Assembly: GCA_963850095.1 (NCBI GenBank)
Contig: CAWKJX010000001.1
Coordinates: 62,001 to 126,000 of the forward strand
Length of the DNA stretch: 64,000 bases
Direction: 5' to 3'
DNA from: Bog-473 sp963850095
GTDB taxonomy: Bacteria > Actinomycetota > Acidimicrobiia > Acidimicrobiales > RAAP-2
A program made the translations under genes and the position numbers. This document shows, piece by piece, positions 15,619-25,657 of the stretch. Every line of letters starts with the position of its first letter. Within the stretch, counting starts at the first letter, position 1. The notes under the pieces were generated by a model that searched no databases, was not told where the DNA came from, and saw only the letters and a program-made list of their open reading frames with translations.

Positions 15619-17361
15619 ATGACCGTCGGCGCCTCCCCCCGCGGCCTTCCCATTGAGTTCAAGGGCCTGAGCAAGCACTTCGGGTCCGTGCTCGCCGTCG
15701 ACGACCTCAGCTTCACCGTCGAGCCCGGGCGCGTCACCGGGTTCCTGGGTCCCAACGGCTCGGGCAAGACGACGACGCTGCGCATGCTCCTCGGGCTCGT
15801 CCATCCCTCCGCCGGCACCGCCACCATCGCGGGCCGGAATTACCAGGACCTCGAGCACCCGTCGTCCAGCGTCGGTGCGGTGCTCGAGGCGACGAGCTTC
15901 CACCCGGCCCGGCGCGCCCGGACGCATCTGCGCATGGCGGCGCGGGCCGGCGGGCACGACGACAAGCGCGCCGACGAGGTGCTCGACCTCGTCGGCCTGA
16001 AGGGGGACGCCAAGCGCAAGGTCGGCGGGTTCTCCATGGGCATGCGGCAGCGGCTCGAGCTGGCCACCGCGCTCCTGGGCGACCCCGACGTCCTCATACT
16101 CGACGAACCGTCGAACGGCCTCGACCCCCAGGGCATCGTGTGGCTACGCGACTTCATGCGCTACCTGGCCGGCGAAGGGCGCACCGTCCTGGTTTCCTCG
16201 CACCTCCTGGCCGAGATGGCCCAGACCATCGATGACGCCGTCATCGTCTCCTTCGGCCAGCTGAAGGCCCAGGGGACGCTCGAGGAGATCACCAAGGGCC
16301 TGACGGGGATCGTCATGCGGGCCCGCACGCCGGAGGCGGATCGGCTCGGTGCGGTGCTCACGCAGGCCGGCATCGCCTTCCGCCGCCTGACCAACGAGGA
16401 GGTGGCGATGGACGGCGTCACCCCCGAACAGATCGGCCCGCTGCTCGCCGCCAACCAGATTGTGCTCTACGAGCTGACCCGGGACGGGGGCGACCTCGAA
16501 TCGGTCTTCCTCTCACTGACCACGGGGCTCGGCTTCGGTGACGTGAACGCCACTGGCATGATCGACGCCCTCAGAGCCGAGCTGCTCAAAATCCGTTCGA
16601 CGCCGGGGGCGTGGGTCATCTTCGGCCTGGGTTTCCCCCTGGCCGTCCTGGGCCTCCTGTTCGTGTTCGCCGCCTCGGGCGGCTCCCCCGGGCACACCTT
16701 CTACTTCGCGAACAGCACCCGCCTGCAACGAGAACTGCTCGGCGCCGGCTACTTCGCCATAGAGGTCCTGGCCCCGATTCTGGGCGTGCTGTGCATCACG
16801 ACCGAGTACCGGCACAAGACCCTGACCACCTCGCTCGTGTTGGTGCCGGTGCGCCCGCGCGTCCTGGGCGCCAAGGTGGTCGTCACCGCCCTGTGGTCGA
16901 TCCTCATTGCCGCGTTGACCCTGGTCGCGGTCGGCGCCGTGGGACTGCCGTGGAACAACGCCTTGGGCGGGGCGGCCACCCAGGTGACGGACCAGGCGGG
17001 TGCGGTCCTCCCGGGCCTGTTCGCCTCGGCGGTCCTCCTCGGGCTCTTCGGGCTCGGCTTCGGCACGCTGGTCAAGAACCAGATCGCCGGCATTCTGATC
17101 ACCATCGGGGGGACGCTCATCCTCGAGCCGCTGCTCATCGGCCTGGCCCACGCCATCTTCCACTACAACCTCAACTGGCTCCCCAACCGTGCCGGCGCCG
17201 CCCTGGCCGGTGACGTGGCCCGCGGCATCGGCGGTGGCGGCGGGGGAGGCGGTGCGTTCCGCCTGCTCTCCTGGTGGCAGGGCGGCCTGGCCATGCTGCT
17301 GTGGGGTGTGGTGCCGCTGACGATCGGCTACTTCACCACGTTCCGCCGGGACGTCACCTAG
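15619..17361 (+). CDS. ABC exporter with ATPase and ABC-2 permease in one chain
   Basis: A 580-residue half transporter. Residues 1 to about 310 are an ATPase with Walker A GPNGSGKTT, the FSMGMRQR signature and Walker B LILDEPSNGLD followed by SSHLLAEM. Residues about 315-580 form an ABC-2-type permease with about six membrane segments. ATPase and permease are normally separate genes here: an internal ATG at 16559 marks where the permease would begin, but no stop codon intervenes. A real fusion, or a lost stop, are both possible. The tail has a Gly run (GGGGGGGA). The transported compound is unknown. Confidence 0.88.
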   Translation: MTVGASPRGLPIEFKGLSKHFGSVLAVDDLSFTVEPGRVTGFLGPNGSGKTTTLRMLLGLVHPSAGTATIAGRNYQDLEHPSSSVGAVLEATSFHPARRARTHLRMAARAGGHDDKRADEVLDLVGLKGDAKRKVGGFSMGMRQRLELATALLGDPDVLILDEPSNGLDPQGIVWLRDFMRYLAGEGRTVLVSSHLLAEMAQTIDDAVIVSFGQLKAQGTLEEITKGLTGIVMRARTPEADRLGAVLTQAGIAFRRLTNEEVAMDGVTPEQIGPLLAANQIVLYELTRDGGDLESVFLSLTTGLGFGDVNATGMIDALRAELLKIRSTPGAWVIFGLGFPLAVLGLLFVFAASGGSPGHTFYFANSTRLQRELLGAGYFAIEVLAPILGVLCITTEYRHKTLTTSLVLVPVRPRVLGAKVVVTALWSILIAALTLVAVGAVGLPWNNALGGAATQVTDQAGAVLPGLFASAVLLGLFGLGFGTLVKNQIAGILITIGGTLILEPLLIGLAHAIFHYNLNWLPNRAGAALAGDVARGIGGGGGGGGAFRLLSWWQGGLAMLLWGVVPLTIGYFTTFRRDVT

Positions 17362-19025
17362 CCGCGCAGGACGACACCGGGCCGCCGGGCCAGCCCCTCG
17401 GGCGCCGGCGCCCCGTCCACCCGGATGGGTACCCCGTTGACGAGCAGGTGCGTCATCCCCTCGGGCGCGTCGGCAATGAGGCGCTCGCCGTCGGCCGGGA
17501 AGTCGCGGATGCGGCGCAGCGGCCCCGGCGCCACCGTGTCGGGGTCGAAGACGCACAGGTCGGCCGCCTTGCCCACTTCCACCGTCCCGCGGTCGTCCAG
17601 CCCGTAGACGCCGGCCGGCTCCCCCGTCAGCTTGTGGATGGCCCGCTCGAGCGGCATGACCCCCTTCTCGCGCACCCAGTTGCCCAGCAGGTCGGTCGAG
17701 AAGCAGGCGTCGCAGAGTTGGGAGACGTGCGCGCCGGAGTCGGCCAGGCCCAGCAGCACGTTGTCACGCGGCAACAACCAGGCGATGGCATCGGGGTCGT
17801 CGTTGGCCAGGACGGACCAGAAGCGCGCCTCGAGGTCGTCGTCCAGCGACACGTCGAGCATGACGTCGAGGGGAGTGCAGCCCCGCTGCTCGGCCAGGAC
17901 CTGCACGGGGCGGTCGGTCAGTTCGGGGTGGGAACGCGACTCGGCCACCGAAATGGCGGCCCAATTCAGCGGGAACCCGCCGGCCCGGCCGCTCACGTCC
18001 TCCCAGGCTGAGGCCCGCCAGGCCGGGTCACGGTAGGCCGCCACCCGCTCGTCCTTCGACTTGCCCATCAGCGCGGCGAAGGTGGGCCGCATGTTGAGGG
18101 TGAACGGCTCGGAGAGGTTCATCTGGAAGACCAGGGGGCGGCACGACACCTGGGGCCACACCTCGACCCCCTCCGCCCAGGCGGCGTCGTGCTCGGCCAC
18201 CACCTTCTCGTGGTACGGGTATCCCTTGACGGTCAGCAGCGCCGTCCAGGTGAAGGGCCGGCCCACCTCGCGCTGGAGGCGGAAGACCTCTTGGTTGGGG
18301 AACACGCCGCCCGGCAGCAGGGCCACGACGCCGCGTCCGCTCTGCTTGACCGGTTCGAGGAGGGCCCGCAGCTCGGCCAGGTCGGCCACGCGCGAGGGCA
18401 CCGGCCGCCCGCTGTCGCCGTTGTGGGTCGGGGACGCGCTCGAGGCGAACCCGGCGGCGCCGCCGGCCATGGCGTCGGCCACGACCTCCTGCATGCGCGC
18501 CACCTCGTCCTCGGTGGCGGCGCGCTCGTACGCCTCCTCGCCCATGACGTAGAGGCGCACCGCCGTGTGGCCGACGTAGCACGCGTAGTTCAACGCGGTG
18601 CCGCGGCGGGCCACCGCGTCGAGGTACTCGGTGAAGGTCTCGAACTCACCCCAGGGCACGCCGACCGAGAGGGTGTCGAAGCTCATGTCCTCGACGTGCT
18701 GGAGGGTGCGGGCCAGCAGCGCCACCCCTTCGGGCCGTATCGGCGCAATGGAAAAGCCGCAGTTGCCCGCCACCACCGTGGTGACGCCGTGGAACGACGA
18801 CGGCGTGAGGTCGGGGTCCCAGAAGACCTGTGCGTCGTAGTGCGTGTGGATGTCGATGAAGCCCGGGCTCACCACCTGCCCCGACGCGTCGAGCACCCGG
18901 GTCCCTTCCAGATCGGCGCCCACCCCGCTGATCAGGCCGTCCGTGACGGCCACATCTGCCCGCCGGCCGGGTGCACCGGTCCCGTCCACGACCGTGCCAC
19001 CCCGGATGACGATGTCTGCACACAT
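17358..19025 (-). CDS. D-aminoacylase-like amidohydrolase
   Basis: A 555-residue amidohydrolase. The N-terminus (DIVIRGGTVVDGTG) and the metal motif PGFIDIHTHYDAQ place it among N-acyl-D-amino-acid deacylases and dihydroorotase-like enzymes; a GNCGFS motif follows and DSGAHVS supplies a late metal or catalytic Asp. The end (GTVEVGKAADLCVFDP) is the usual small beta-sandwich segment. The ATG at 19025 is used. The stop overlaps the end of the convergent ABC gene by four bases. Zinc hydrolysis of an acylated D-amino acid or related amide is likely, but the exact substrate is not shown. Confidence 0.88.
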   Translation of the reverse strand: MCADIVIRGGTVVDGTGAPGRRADVAVTDGLISGVGADLEGTRVLDASGQVVSPGFIDIHTHYDAQVFWDPDLTPSSFHGVTTVVAGNCGFSIAPIRPEGVALLARTLQHVEDMSFDTLSVGVPWGEFETFTEYLDAVARRGTALNYACYVGHTAVRLYVMGEEAYERAATEDEVARMQEVVADAMAGGAAGFASSASPTHNGDSGRPVPSRVADLAELRALLEPVKQSGRGVVALLPGGVFPNQEVFRLQREVGRPFTWTALLTVKGYPYHEKVVAEHDAAWAEGVEVWPQVSCRPLVFQMNLSEPFTLNMRPTFAALMGKSKDERVAAYRDPAWRASAWEDVSGRAGGFPLNWAAISVAESRSHPELTDRPVQVLAEQRGCTPLDVMLDVSLDDDLEARFWSVLANDDPDAIAWLLPRDNVLLGLADSGAHVSQLCDACFSTDLLGNWVREKGVMPLERAIHKLTGEPAGVYGLDDRGTVEVGKAADLCVFDPDTVAPGPLRRIRDFPADGERLIADAPEGMTHLLVNGVPIRVDGAPAPEGLARRPGVVLRG

Positions 19026-19170
19026 GGTCACATCGTCGCAGCCCCGGCGCCCCGGCGCACGCGCGTGTTGCAGAATCGCGGTGACGTTCGGGTACGGTGG
19101 AGCCGGGCCCGGGTATGGCACCGGGTGGGGAGGACGGCGCGCCGCCGTGGCGCGAGACGGGAGTGTCGCC

Positions 19171-20292
19171 ATGGCGGTTCGGTTCTTCAGGTCCAAAACA
19201 CCGCAGTCCGAGGACTCGCAGGACGCGCTGCAGATCTCCGGCGCCATCATCGCCCCCTCCGACGGGCCCTCCCCGGTGGCGCTGGTCGACGCCGGCCACG
19301 CTGCCCACGGCCTCGGCGTCGTGCGGGACCAGTACGAGCGCAAAATCCGCAAGAACCCCACCATCAGGATGGTCCCGAGCTCCATCATGGTGGACGGCCG
19401 CCGCCTCCGCTTCGCCGTGTCGGACAACGTCGGCGCCTACGGGCCCGACGGGCCGGGGACGCCGCCCATCTGGGCCGTCAACATCCACGGCTACTTCGCC
19501 GGCGGGGGCATGTACTGGCGCGAGAGCGCCCGCCTGGCCGAGCAGCTGGGCTGGCGCGTCATCAACCCGAGCCTGCCCGGCTTCGGCGGCAGCGACCCGC
19601 TCGACTGGCAGGACGTCTCCATGGAGAACCTGGCCAGTCAGGTCATGGCGATCGTGCACAAGGTCGACGCCGGCCCGGTCGTGCTGCTCGGCCACTCCAT
19701 GGGCGGGGCGGTCGCCGTGCAGTTCGCGCACGATCACCCCCGGCGCACCCTGGGCCTGATCTACCGCGACGGGGTGAGCACACCGGCCTGGAAGGACCGC
19801 ACCGGCATCATCCCGACCGTGCTGTCGCCCCTGCTGCCCGACGTGGCGCCGATGGTCGACCTGATGGCCGCGGTCCTCTTCGACCTGCCCGACCTGGCCA
19901 TCGGACGGCTGTACTCCACCGTGCGGGCCGTGCTGCCCGACGTGCGCCAGAACATCCGCACGGTGGCCCAGACCATGCCGGTGGGCAGCATGCTCATGTC
20001 GCTGGACCAGCGCAGCCAGGTGCGGGCGCTGGTGGCCCAGCAGATCCCGATCCTGAACGAGTGGGGCTGCTTCGACCGCATTACGCCGGGGCACACCGCG
20101 CTCGAGTTCGCCGCCATCGCGCGCTCCCCCGTGCTGTGGGTGCCGGGTGGGCACAGCTGGATGCTGGCCCGCCCCCAGGGTCAGTCGGACATATTGACCC
20201 ACCTGGTGCGCGGGCGGGAGTTCGGGGCCCAGGTCGAGAGCCGCTGGCGACAGCTCACGCCGCGCGAGGTCACGCTGCGCGCCGTCAACTGA
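19171..20292 (+). CDS. Alpha/beta hydrolase
   Basis: A 373-residue alpha/beta-fold hydrolase. The nucleophile elbow is GHSMGG at about the middle, preceded by an NPSLPGFGGSDPL strand and followed by a late His in PGGHSWM. The first about 90 residues are a separate N-terminal extension. ATG at 19171 is preceded by GGGAG. It is divergent from the amidohydrolase and 58 bases ahead of a DedA gene. Substrate unknown. Confidence 0.85.
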   Translation: MAVRFFRSKTPQSEDSQDALQISGAIIAPSDGPSPVALVDAGHAAHGLGVVRDQYERKIRKNPTIRMVPSSIMVDGRRLRFAVSDNVGAYGPDGPGTPPIWAVNIHGYFAGGGMYWRESARLAEQLGWRVINPSLPGFGGSDPLDWQDVSMENLASQVMAIVHKVDAGPVVLLGHSMGGAVAVQFAHDHPRRTLGLIYRDGVSTPAWKDRTGIIPTVLSPLLPDVAPMVDLMAAVLFDLPDLAIGRLYSTVRAVLPDVRQNIRTVAQTMPVGSMLMSLDQRSQVRALVAQQIPILNEWGCFDRITPGHTALEFAAIARSPVLWVPGGHSWMLARPQGQSDILTHLVRGREFGAQVESRWRQLTPREVTLRAVN

Positions 20293-20350
20293 CCATCAGC
20301 GGACCGCGGCTCCGCTCGCCGGTGCACGCCCGCGCGCACGAGGGCGCGGC

Positions 20351-21001
20351 GTGATCGACAAAGTCCTCCAGCCCCTCCTGTCGCTGCACGGCTGGCAGGC
20401 CTACGCACTGGTCGGGGTGCTCGTGTTCGCCGAGGCGGCCGTGCTGCTCGGCTTCGTGTTCCCCGGCGAGACGGCGGCGATCCTCGGCGGCGTCCTGGCC
20501 TCCAAGGGCGGCGTGACCCTGCCCGCCATCACGGTCGTGGTGGTGGTGTGCGCCATCGTGGGCGACTCGGTGGGCTACGCCGTGGGAGATCGCTGGGGTC
20601 GCAAGCTGCTGGGGCTCGGACCACTCCGCAAGCGCCAGAAGGGCCTCGACATGGCGCTCGACCAACTGAGCCGCCGGGGCGCCGTGGCGGTCTTCGTGGC
20701 GCGCTTCTCGGCCTTCCTGCGCGCCGTGGTGCCCGGCCTGGCCGGCATGTCGTCCATGCCCTACCGCATCTTCCTGCCGGCCAACGCCCTCGGGGGCATC
20801 TGCTGGGGCGTCCTCTACGTCATGCTCGGCTACTTCGTGGGCGAGCGCGTGGAGAAGGCGACGGGCATCGCGTCGGACATTTTGCTCGGCCTCATTCTGG
20901 TCGTGATCGTCGTGCTGGTGATCCGGCACCGCCGCCGGAGCAAGCAGGAGATAGAGGGCCCGGCCGGGCCGACGACGCCGGAGGGCGACCCGGTGGCCTG
21001 A
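20351..21001 (+). CDS. DedA-family membrane protein
   Basis: A 216-residue integral membrane protein of the DedA/SNARE-associated family, which flips lipids such as undecaprenyl phosphate or phosphatidylethanolamine. Visible family features are the FPGET motif in the first reentrant part, GDSVGYAVGDRWG, and the FVARFSAFLRAVVPGLAG segment with conserved Arg and Gly, then a C-terminal membrane helix and a charged tail. GTG start. It converges with the glycosidase gene. Confidence 0.92.
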   Translation: MIDKVLQPLLSLHGWQAYALVGVLVFAEAAVLLGFVFPGETAAILGGVLASKGGVTLPAITVVVVVCAIVGDSVGYAVGDRWGRKLLGLGPLRKRQKGLDMALDQLSRRGAVAVFVARFSAFLRAVVPGLAGMSSMPYRIFLPANALGGICWGVLYVMLGYFVGERVEKATGIASDILLGLILVVIVVLVIRHRRRSKQEIEGPAGPTTPEGDPVA

Positions 21002-21008
21002 CCGCCGC

Positions 21009-22557
21009 TCAGGTCGGCGGCTCGAGCACCGAGCGGTCGCCCGCCCGCAGGCCTTTGAGGACCCGGGCGAACTCGCCGGCGGCGTCGTTGCCCTGGGCGT
21101 CGGTGTCGAGCCAGCGCGGCGACGAAGGATCACTGCGGTCCAGGCCGAACAGGCCGAAGCGGGGTTCGTAGGTGCCCCACTCGTAGTTGTCGACCAGGGA
21201 CCAGTGCAGGTAGGCGCGCACCGGGGTCCCGTCGGCCACGGCGTCGGCCACCGCACCCAGGTGCGCCCGCACGTAGTGCGGGCGGTCCATGCCGTCCTCG
21301 CGCCGTTCGGAGAGCCCGTCGCGCCCCGCGTCGCCATGCCGTTCTCCACCACCCACACGGGGAGACCGGGCCGCAGCGCGGCCTCGGTGGCGCACCACGA
21401 CCGCAGGCCCGAGGGGTGCGGCACGACGTCCCACAGGGCGCGCCCGAACGACCAGTCGCGCCCACCGGCCCGGAGGCGGCGCCCCGGCACCCGCATGGCG
21501 TGGCTGGCCACCGGGTCGTACCAGTCGAAGGCGGCCGCGTCGATGACGCGTGGCCGCGCCGATGCGTGCACCGCGTCGACCACCCGCCGCGGCACCGTGC
21601 GGCGGGTCACCGCCCGCATGCGGGCCCACAGGCGACCCTGGCCGGGCTCACGTCCCGCGCCGTAGGGCGACATGGCGGCGAAGTAGCGGCGGATGGCCGC
21701 CTCCCCGGCGTGACGCGGCGCGAACGCGGCGTCGTGCACGGTGCGGCGCTCGTCGAGGTACTGGTCGACGTCGCTGGGATCCACCCCGACCTGGCGCAGC
21801 TCGAGGAGGTCGAGCAGCATGCGGTCCAGCTCGTAGATCGACGACGAGCTCGTGTTGATGGTGATCTCGGCCTCGGGCTGCACGGCGCCGACGGCATCGG
21901 CGGCCAGCACGTGCGCGGTGAGGAGGTTGTCGAGCACGCAGAAGCCGTCGGACAGCGCCATGCGCCGGCCCGGCGGGCAGGCGCCCTCGACCCACCCCAT
22001 CAGCATCACGATGTTGGGCTCGTTCACCGTGATCCAGCGCGTGCAGTACGGGGCCAGCGCCGGCACCACCCGGGCCACATGGCGCGCGAACACGTCGGGT
22101 GAGCCGGGGCGCAGCCAGAACTCCTCGCCCAGCCACCACGGGTGGGTGAAGTGGTGCAGCGTGACGACGGGTGCCAGGCCGCGGTCGCAGCACAACGAGA
22201 GAATTTCCGCGTAGTGCTCCAGCGCGGCGTCGTCGAACTCGCCCGGCCGGGGCTCCAGACGCGCCCACTCCACCGAGAGCCGGAACGCGTTGGCGCCGAT
22301 GGCCGCGGCGCGGTCGAGCGCCTCGACCGGGTGGCGCCAGAAGTCACAGGCCAGGCCCGAGCGCTCGGCGCGGCCGGTCGCCTCCCAGCCCGACCAGTTG
22401 TTGTGCGGCTCACCGTCGCCGTTGAAGCCGCCCTCTATCTGGTAGCCCGAGGTGGCCACGCCGGCCAGGAAGCCCGGGCCGAGCAGGTCGGTGTCAACGC
22501 CCCGGGGCGAGCGGGCTCGCGGTCGGGCCTGCGGCGGGTCGGGGCATCGTCGGCCAT
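21009..22557 (-). CDS. Glycoside hydrolase family 1 (beta-glucosidase-like), two frame breaks
   Basis: A retaining beta-glycosidase, about 516 residues when repaired. The acid/base Glu lies in ITVNEPNI and the nucleophile Glu in VVENGMATR; WYDPVASH and the late LHWSLVDNYEWGTYEPRFGL also fit the family. The frame breaks twice. At 21324-21327, adding one C to the CCCC run restores reading from ENGMATR into GRDGLSERREDG. At 22500-22503, adding one C joins the ATG at 22557 to LLGPGFLAGVATSGYQIEGG. Both are in short homopolymers in an otherwise conserved protein, so sequencing error is the simplest reading; a young pseudogene is the alternative. Confidence 0.8.
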
Positions 22558-22603
22558 GCGATCAGCTTGGCAGCTGGAGCGCCGTGCCGGCTGCGGCCGC
22601 TGC

Positions 22604-23203
22604 TCAGTGGGGCGGCGACAGCGCGCGCAGCCGGGAGAGGGCGGCCGAGACGATCTCCACCTCGTCGCGCGCCTGGCGCACCAGGGAGCGCACCTGGGGC
22701 TCGTTGGCGTCGCCCCCGGCGCGCAGCGCGGCGGCCTGCACGTCGCGGGCGGCGCCGATCACCTCGGCCACCTGCAGGCGCACCGTGTCGGGCCGGGCCC
22801 CGAAGGGCAGGCGGCGCTCGTGGCGCAACAGGCCGTCCAGCTGCCCGGCGACGCCGCGCAGCGAGCGGCAGACGGCCGGCAGCTCGGCCACCGGCGCGTC
22901 GTGGGCCTCGGCGTGCGCCACGGCCGCCTCGGCGTCCTCCACCGCCACCCACAGGCGCCGCCGCACCCGGGCCGCCGGGCCCCGGCTGAGCTGCCCGGGC
23001 GTGGCCCGGGACCCGCGGCGCTCGCGGCCGGCCGCCACGAGGGCGACGCCGGCCAGCAGGCCCCGGGTGGCCACGTGCCCGTGCACGGCGTGCCAGTGGC
23101 GCCGCACGTAGCCCCGCGCCAGGAGGAAGGCGGCCACCAGCCCGAGCAGGGCGACCAGGGCCGCCAGGAGCAGGAACTCGGCCGCGTGGGCCAGGAAGGT
23201 CAC
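22604..23203 (-). CDS. Single-span membrane protein of unknown function
   Basis: A 199-residue protein with one strong membrane helix near the N-terminus (AAEFLLLAALVALLGLVAAFLLA) and a helical, Ala/Arg/Glu-rich cytoplasmic part. I recognise no domain. GTG start at 23203 chosen to begin just before the helix. It is divergent from the VC0807-like gene with about 60 bases between, and follows on the same strand into the glycosidase 46 bases later. Confidence 0.65.
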   Translation of the reverse strand: MTFLAHAAEFLLLAALVALLGLVAAFLLARGYVRRHWHAVHGHVATRGLLAGVALVAAGRERRGSRATPGQLSRGPAARVRRRLWVAVEDAEAAVAHAEAHDAPVAELPAVCRSLRGVAGQLDGLLRHERRLPFGARPDTVRLQVAEVIGAARDVQAAALRAGGDANEPQVRSLVRQARDEVEIVSAALSRLRALSPPH

Positions 23204-23265
23204 CCACGAATTGTAGGCGCCCGCCCCGAAGTGGGACCGGCGGGGTCGGGCACTACCCTGAGGCC

Positions 23266-24012
23266 ATGGAGCCCGGGGCGGGATCCCACGAAGACGGCGC
23301 CCCGTCGGGCGTGCCGGGGCCGGACTGGCAGCCCGGCGTGCCGTCCCTGCGCGAGCACCTGCCCAGCATTGTGTGGGGCGCCGCCCTGCCATTGGGCGTG
23401 TACTTCCTGGTGCGCAGCCACGTGCAGTCCGACACCCAGGCGCTCGTCATCGCCGGCGGCTTCTCCGCCGCCTGGATCGTCTTCCAGTTCGTGCGCCAGC
23501 GCCGGATCGACATCGTGGGCGCGGTGGTGCTCTCCGGCTTCGCCGTCGGTGTGGCGGGTTCCGAGCTCCTGGGCGGCAACGCCTACGTGCTGAAGGTGCG
23601 CGACGCCTTCTTCACCGCCATCTTCGGGGCCGTGTGCGTCATCACCCTGTTCACCCACCGGCGGCCGGCCATCTTCTACGTGGGGCGCTACCTGTCGGCC
23701 GGCCAGGACCCGGCGAAGATGGCCGCCTTCGACGAGCTGCACGAGGCGCCCATCGGTCGCCACACGTTCCGCGTGCTCTCGCTGGTCTGGGGCATCGGTC
23801 TCATGGCCGAGGCCACCTCGCGCCTGACCCTGGCCGACGTCCTGCCCACGGGCACGTTTCTCGCCGTCTCCCCCTTCATCACGGCGTCGGTGCTCGGCAG
23901 CCTCTTCGCCTTCACCGTCGTCTTCTCCCGGCGCGCCCAGCTCGAAGCGGCCACTTTGGCCGCCGAACCCGGAACCGGCGGCGGGCCCGAACCGCCGGTT
24001 CCCCCCGAATAG
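23266..24012 (+). CDS. VC0807-like multi-span membrane protein
   Basis: A 248-residue membrane protein with about six hydrophobic segments, a pattern shared with the VC0807 family of unknown function. Around the middle it carries FTHRRPAIFYVGRYLSAGQDP, a conserved charged loop. The N-terminal 30 residues are Pro/Gly-rich and the C-terminal tail is Pro-rich. No enzymatic motif is visible. Confidence 0.7.
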   Translation: MEPGAGSHEDGAPSGVPGPDWQPGVPSLREHLPSIVWGAALPLGVYFLVRSHVQSDTQALVIAGGFSAAWIVFQFVRQRRIDIVGAVVLSGFAVGVAGSELLGGNAYVLKVRDAFFTAIFGAVCVITLFTHRRPAIFYVGRYLSAGQDPAKMAAFDELHEAPIGRHTFRVLSLVWGIGLMAEATSRLTLADVLPTGTFLAVSPFITASVLGSLFAFTVVFSRRAQLEAATLAAEPGTGGGPEPPVPPE

Positions 24013-24088
24013 AGGCCCGCGATTAGCCTCGGCGGCTGCACCGGCGCCGGCGGACGGCGGGGAGCACAGCGAAGGGAGCACCAGCACC

Positions 24089-24863
24089 ATGGCAGACGAA
24101 GTCCTGCGCGAACGGCGCGGCAACGTGGAGATCCTGACCATCAACCGGCCCGAGGCGCGCAACGCCATCAACGGCGCGGTGAGCAAGGCGATGTCCTCGG
24201 TCATGGACGAGCTGGCCGACGACGCCGACTGCTGGGTCGTCGTCATCACGGGCAGCGGCGACAAGGCTTTCAGCGCCGGCATGGACCTCAAGGCCTTCAG
24301 CAGCGGCGAGGGCGGCGACATCATCGGCGCCAGCGGAGGCTTCGGCGGCCTGACCCAGCGGGACTTCCCCAAGCCCATCATCGCGGCCGTCAACGGCTCC
24401 GCCCTGGCCGGCGGCCTCGAGATCATGCTCTCGTGCGACCTGGTGGTCGCGGCCGAGCACGCCACCTTCGGCATCCCCGAAGCGAAGCGGGGGCTGATCG
24501 CCGGCGCAGGCGGGCTCATCCGTCTGCCCAAGCGTCTCCCCATGGCCATCGCGCTCGAGCTGGCCATGACCGGTGATCCCATTGACGCCGAGCGGGCGGC
24601 CGCGCTCGGACTGGTCAACCGGGTGGTCCCCGCCGACCAGCTGCTGCCCGAGGCCATTGCGCTGGCCGAGCGCATCGCCGCCAACGCGCCGCTCGCCGTG
24701 CGGTACTCGAAGAGCGTCATGCGCCAGGCGGCCGAACTGCCCGAGGCCGACGGGTGGAAGATCAACGCCCAGGCCGTGGGCGTCGTGTTCTCGTCCGCCG
24801 ACGCCATGGAGGGGCCGGTCGCCTTCGCCGAGAAGCGCGCTGCCCAACTGGCAGGGCAAGTAG
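24089..24863 (+). CDS. Enoyl-CoA hydratase/isomerase, frame break at the last residues
   Basis: A crotonase-fold enzyme of about 257 residues, probably in fatty acid or related CoA-ester breakdown. Visible are NRPEARNAIN at the N-terminus, the AGMDLKAF acyl-CoA loop, NGSALAGGLE with the oxyanion glycine, and the glutamate-bearing IPEAKRGLIAGAGG. The chain should end KRAPNWQGK and stop at TAG 24861-24863. An extra T at 24841 breaks the frame only there; read as given, the chain runs on to 25330 across the next gene. The ribosome binding site GAAGGGAG precedes the ATG. Confidence 0.88.
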
Positions 24864-24872
24864 CCGCCGGCC

Positions 24873-25277
24873 GTGCTGGCCTCGGGCGTCGACACCGTCC
24901 GCCTCACCCTGCACGTCCTGGCGGCGTCGGTGTGGGTGGGCGGGCAGCTCGTCATGATGGGTCTGGTCGGCCCGGCCCGCGGCCTCGGGGGCGACGCCCC
25001 CCAGGTGCTGGCCCGGGCCTTCGCCCGCCTGGCCTGGCCCGCCTACCTGGTGCTGGTGCTGACCGGCTTCTGGAACATCTCGACGTTCACCTGGTCCCAG
25101 CAGAGCACGGCCTGGAAAACGGTGCTCATCGTCAAAATCGTGGTGGTCGCCCTGGCCGGGCTGGGTGCCTTCCTGCATCAGCGGGCCACCTCCAAGGCCC
25201 AGCTGGCGCTCTGGGGCTCGGTGGCGGGCACGGCCAGCGTGGCTGCGCTGGTGATGGGCATCCTGCTGGCCGGGTGA
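24873..25277 (+). CDS. Small CopD-like membrane protein
   Basis: A 134-residue protein with four membrane helices. The first has LHVLAASVWVGGQL, the histidine-aromatic-glycine pattern typical of CopD and related haem or copper membrane proteins. GTG start nine bases after the repaired enoyl-CoA hydratase stop, so the two genes are probably co-transcribed. Function unknown. Confidence 0.72.
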   Translation: MLASGVDTVRLTLHVLAASVWVGGQLVMMGLVGPARGLGGDAPQVLARAFARLAWPAYLVLVLTGFWNISTFTWSQQSTAWKTVLIVKIVVVALAGLGAFLHQRATSKAQLALWGSVAGTASVAALVMGILLAG

Positions 25278-25304
25278 CTCCGAACAGGGTGCGGGGCCCC
25301 GGTG

Positions 25305-25322
25305 GTTCCCCGGCCTGGGAAC
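25305..25322 (+). terminator. Possible hairpin terminator
   Basis: GTTCCC and GGGAAC arms around six bases, 28 bases after the CopD-like stop and before the tatA promoter region (a TCTAAC element follows). There is no run of T, so termination is only suggested. Confidence 0.3.
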
Positions 25323-25376
25323 GGGTCTAACCTACGAGCAGGTTCACCCACGTGGACCCGGGTGAAGGAGAACTTC

Positions 25377-25604
25377 ATGCTGGCTGACATTTTTGGCCCA
25401 GACCTGCTGATCGTCGCCATCGTGCTCGTCGTGGTCCTCTTCGGCGGCGCCGCCATCCCGAAGCTGGCGCGCAACCTGGGCTCGGCCAAGAACGAGTTCG
25501 AGAAGGGCATGGGGGACGGCAAGAACGCCTCTGCCGCGAGCGACACCACGTCGGCGGCGTCCGACACGCCGGCCCCGGCCCAGGAGAAGACCTCCGAGAG
25601 CTGA
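25377..25604 (+). CDS. tatA: Twin-arginine translocase subunit TatA
   Basis: A 75-residue TatA/E protein: a short N-terminal membrane helix (LLIVAIVLVVVLFGG) followed by the amphipathic helix with AAIPKLARNLGSAKNEFEKG, and a Ser/Ala/Pro-rich tail. TatA forms the pore of the system exporting folded proteins such as the Rieske protein. GAAGGAG lies seven bases before the ATG. No tatB or tatC is in the window. Confidence 0.95.
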   Translation: MLADIFGPDLLIVAIVLVVVLFGGAAIPKLARNLGSAKNEFEKGMGDGKNASAASDTTSAASDTPAPAQEKTSES

Positions 25605-25657
25605 GCGGCCGTCCGGCGCGCCCGGACGGCGTCGGCCGGAACAGAAAGGGGGCGACC

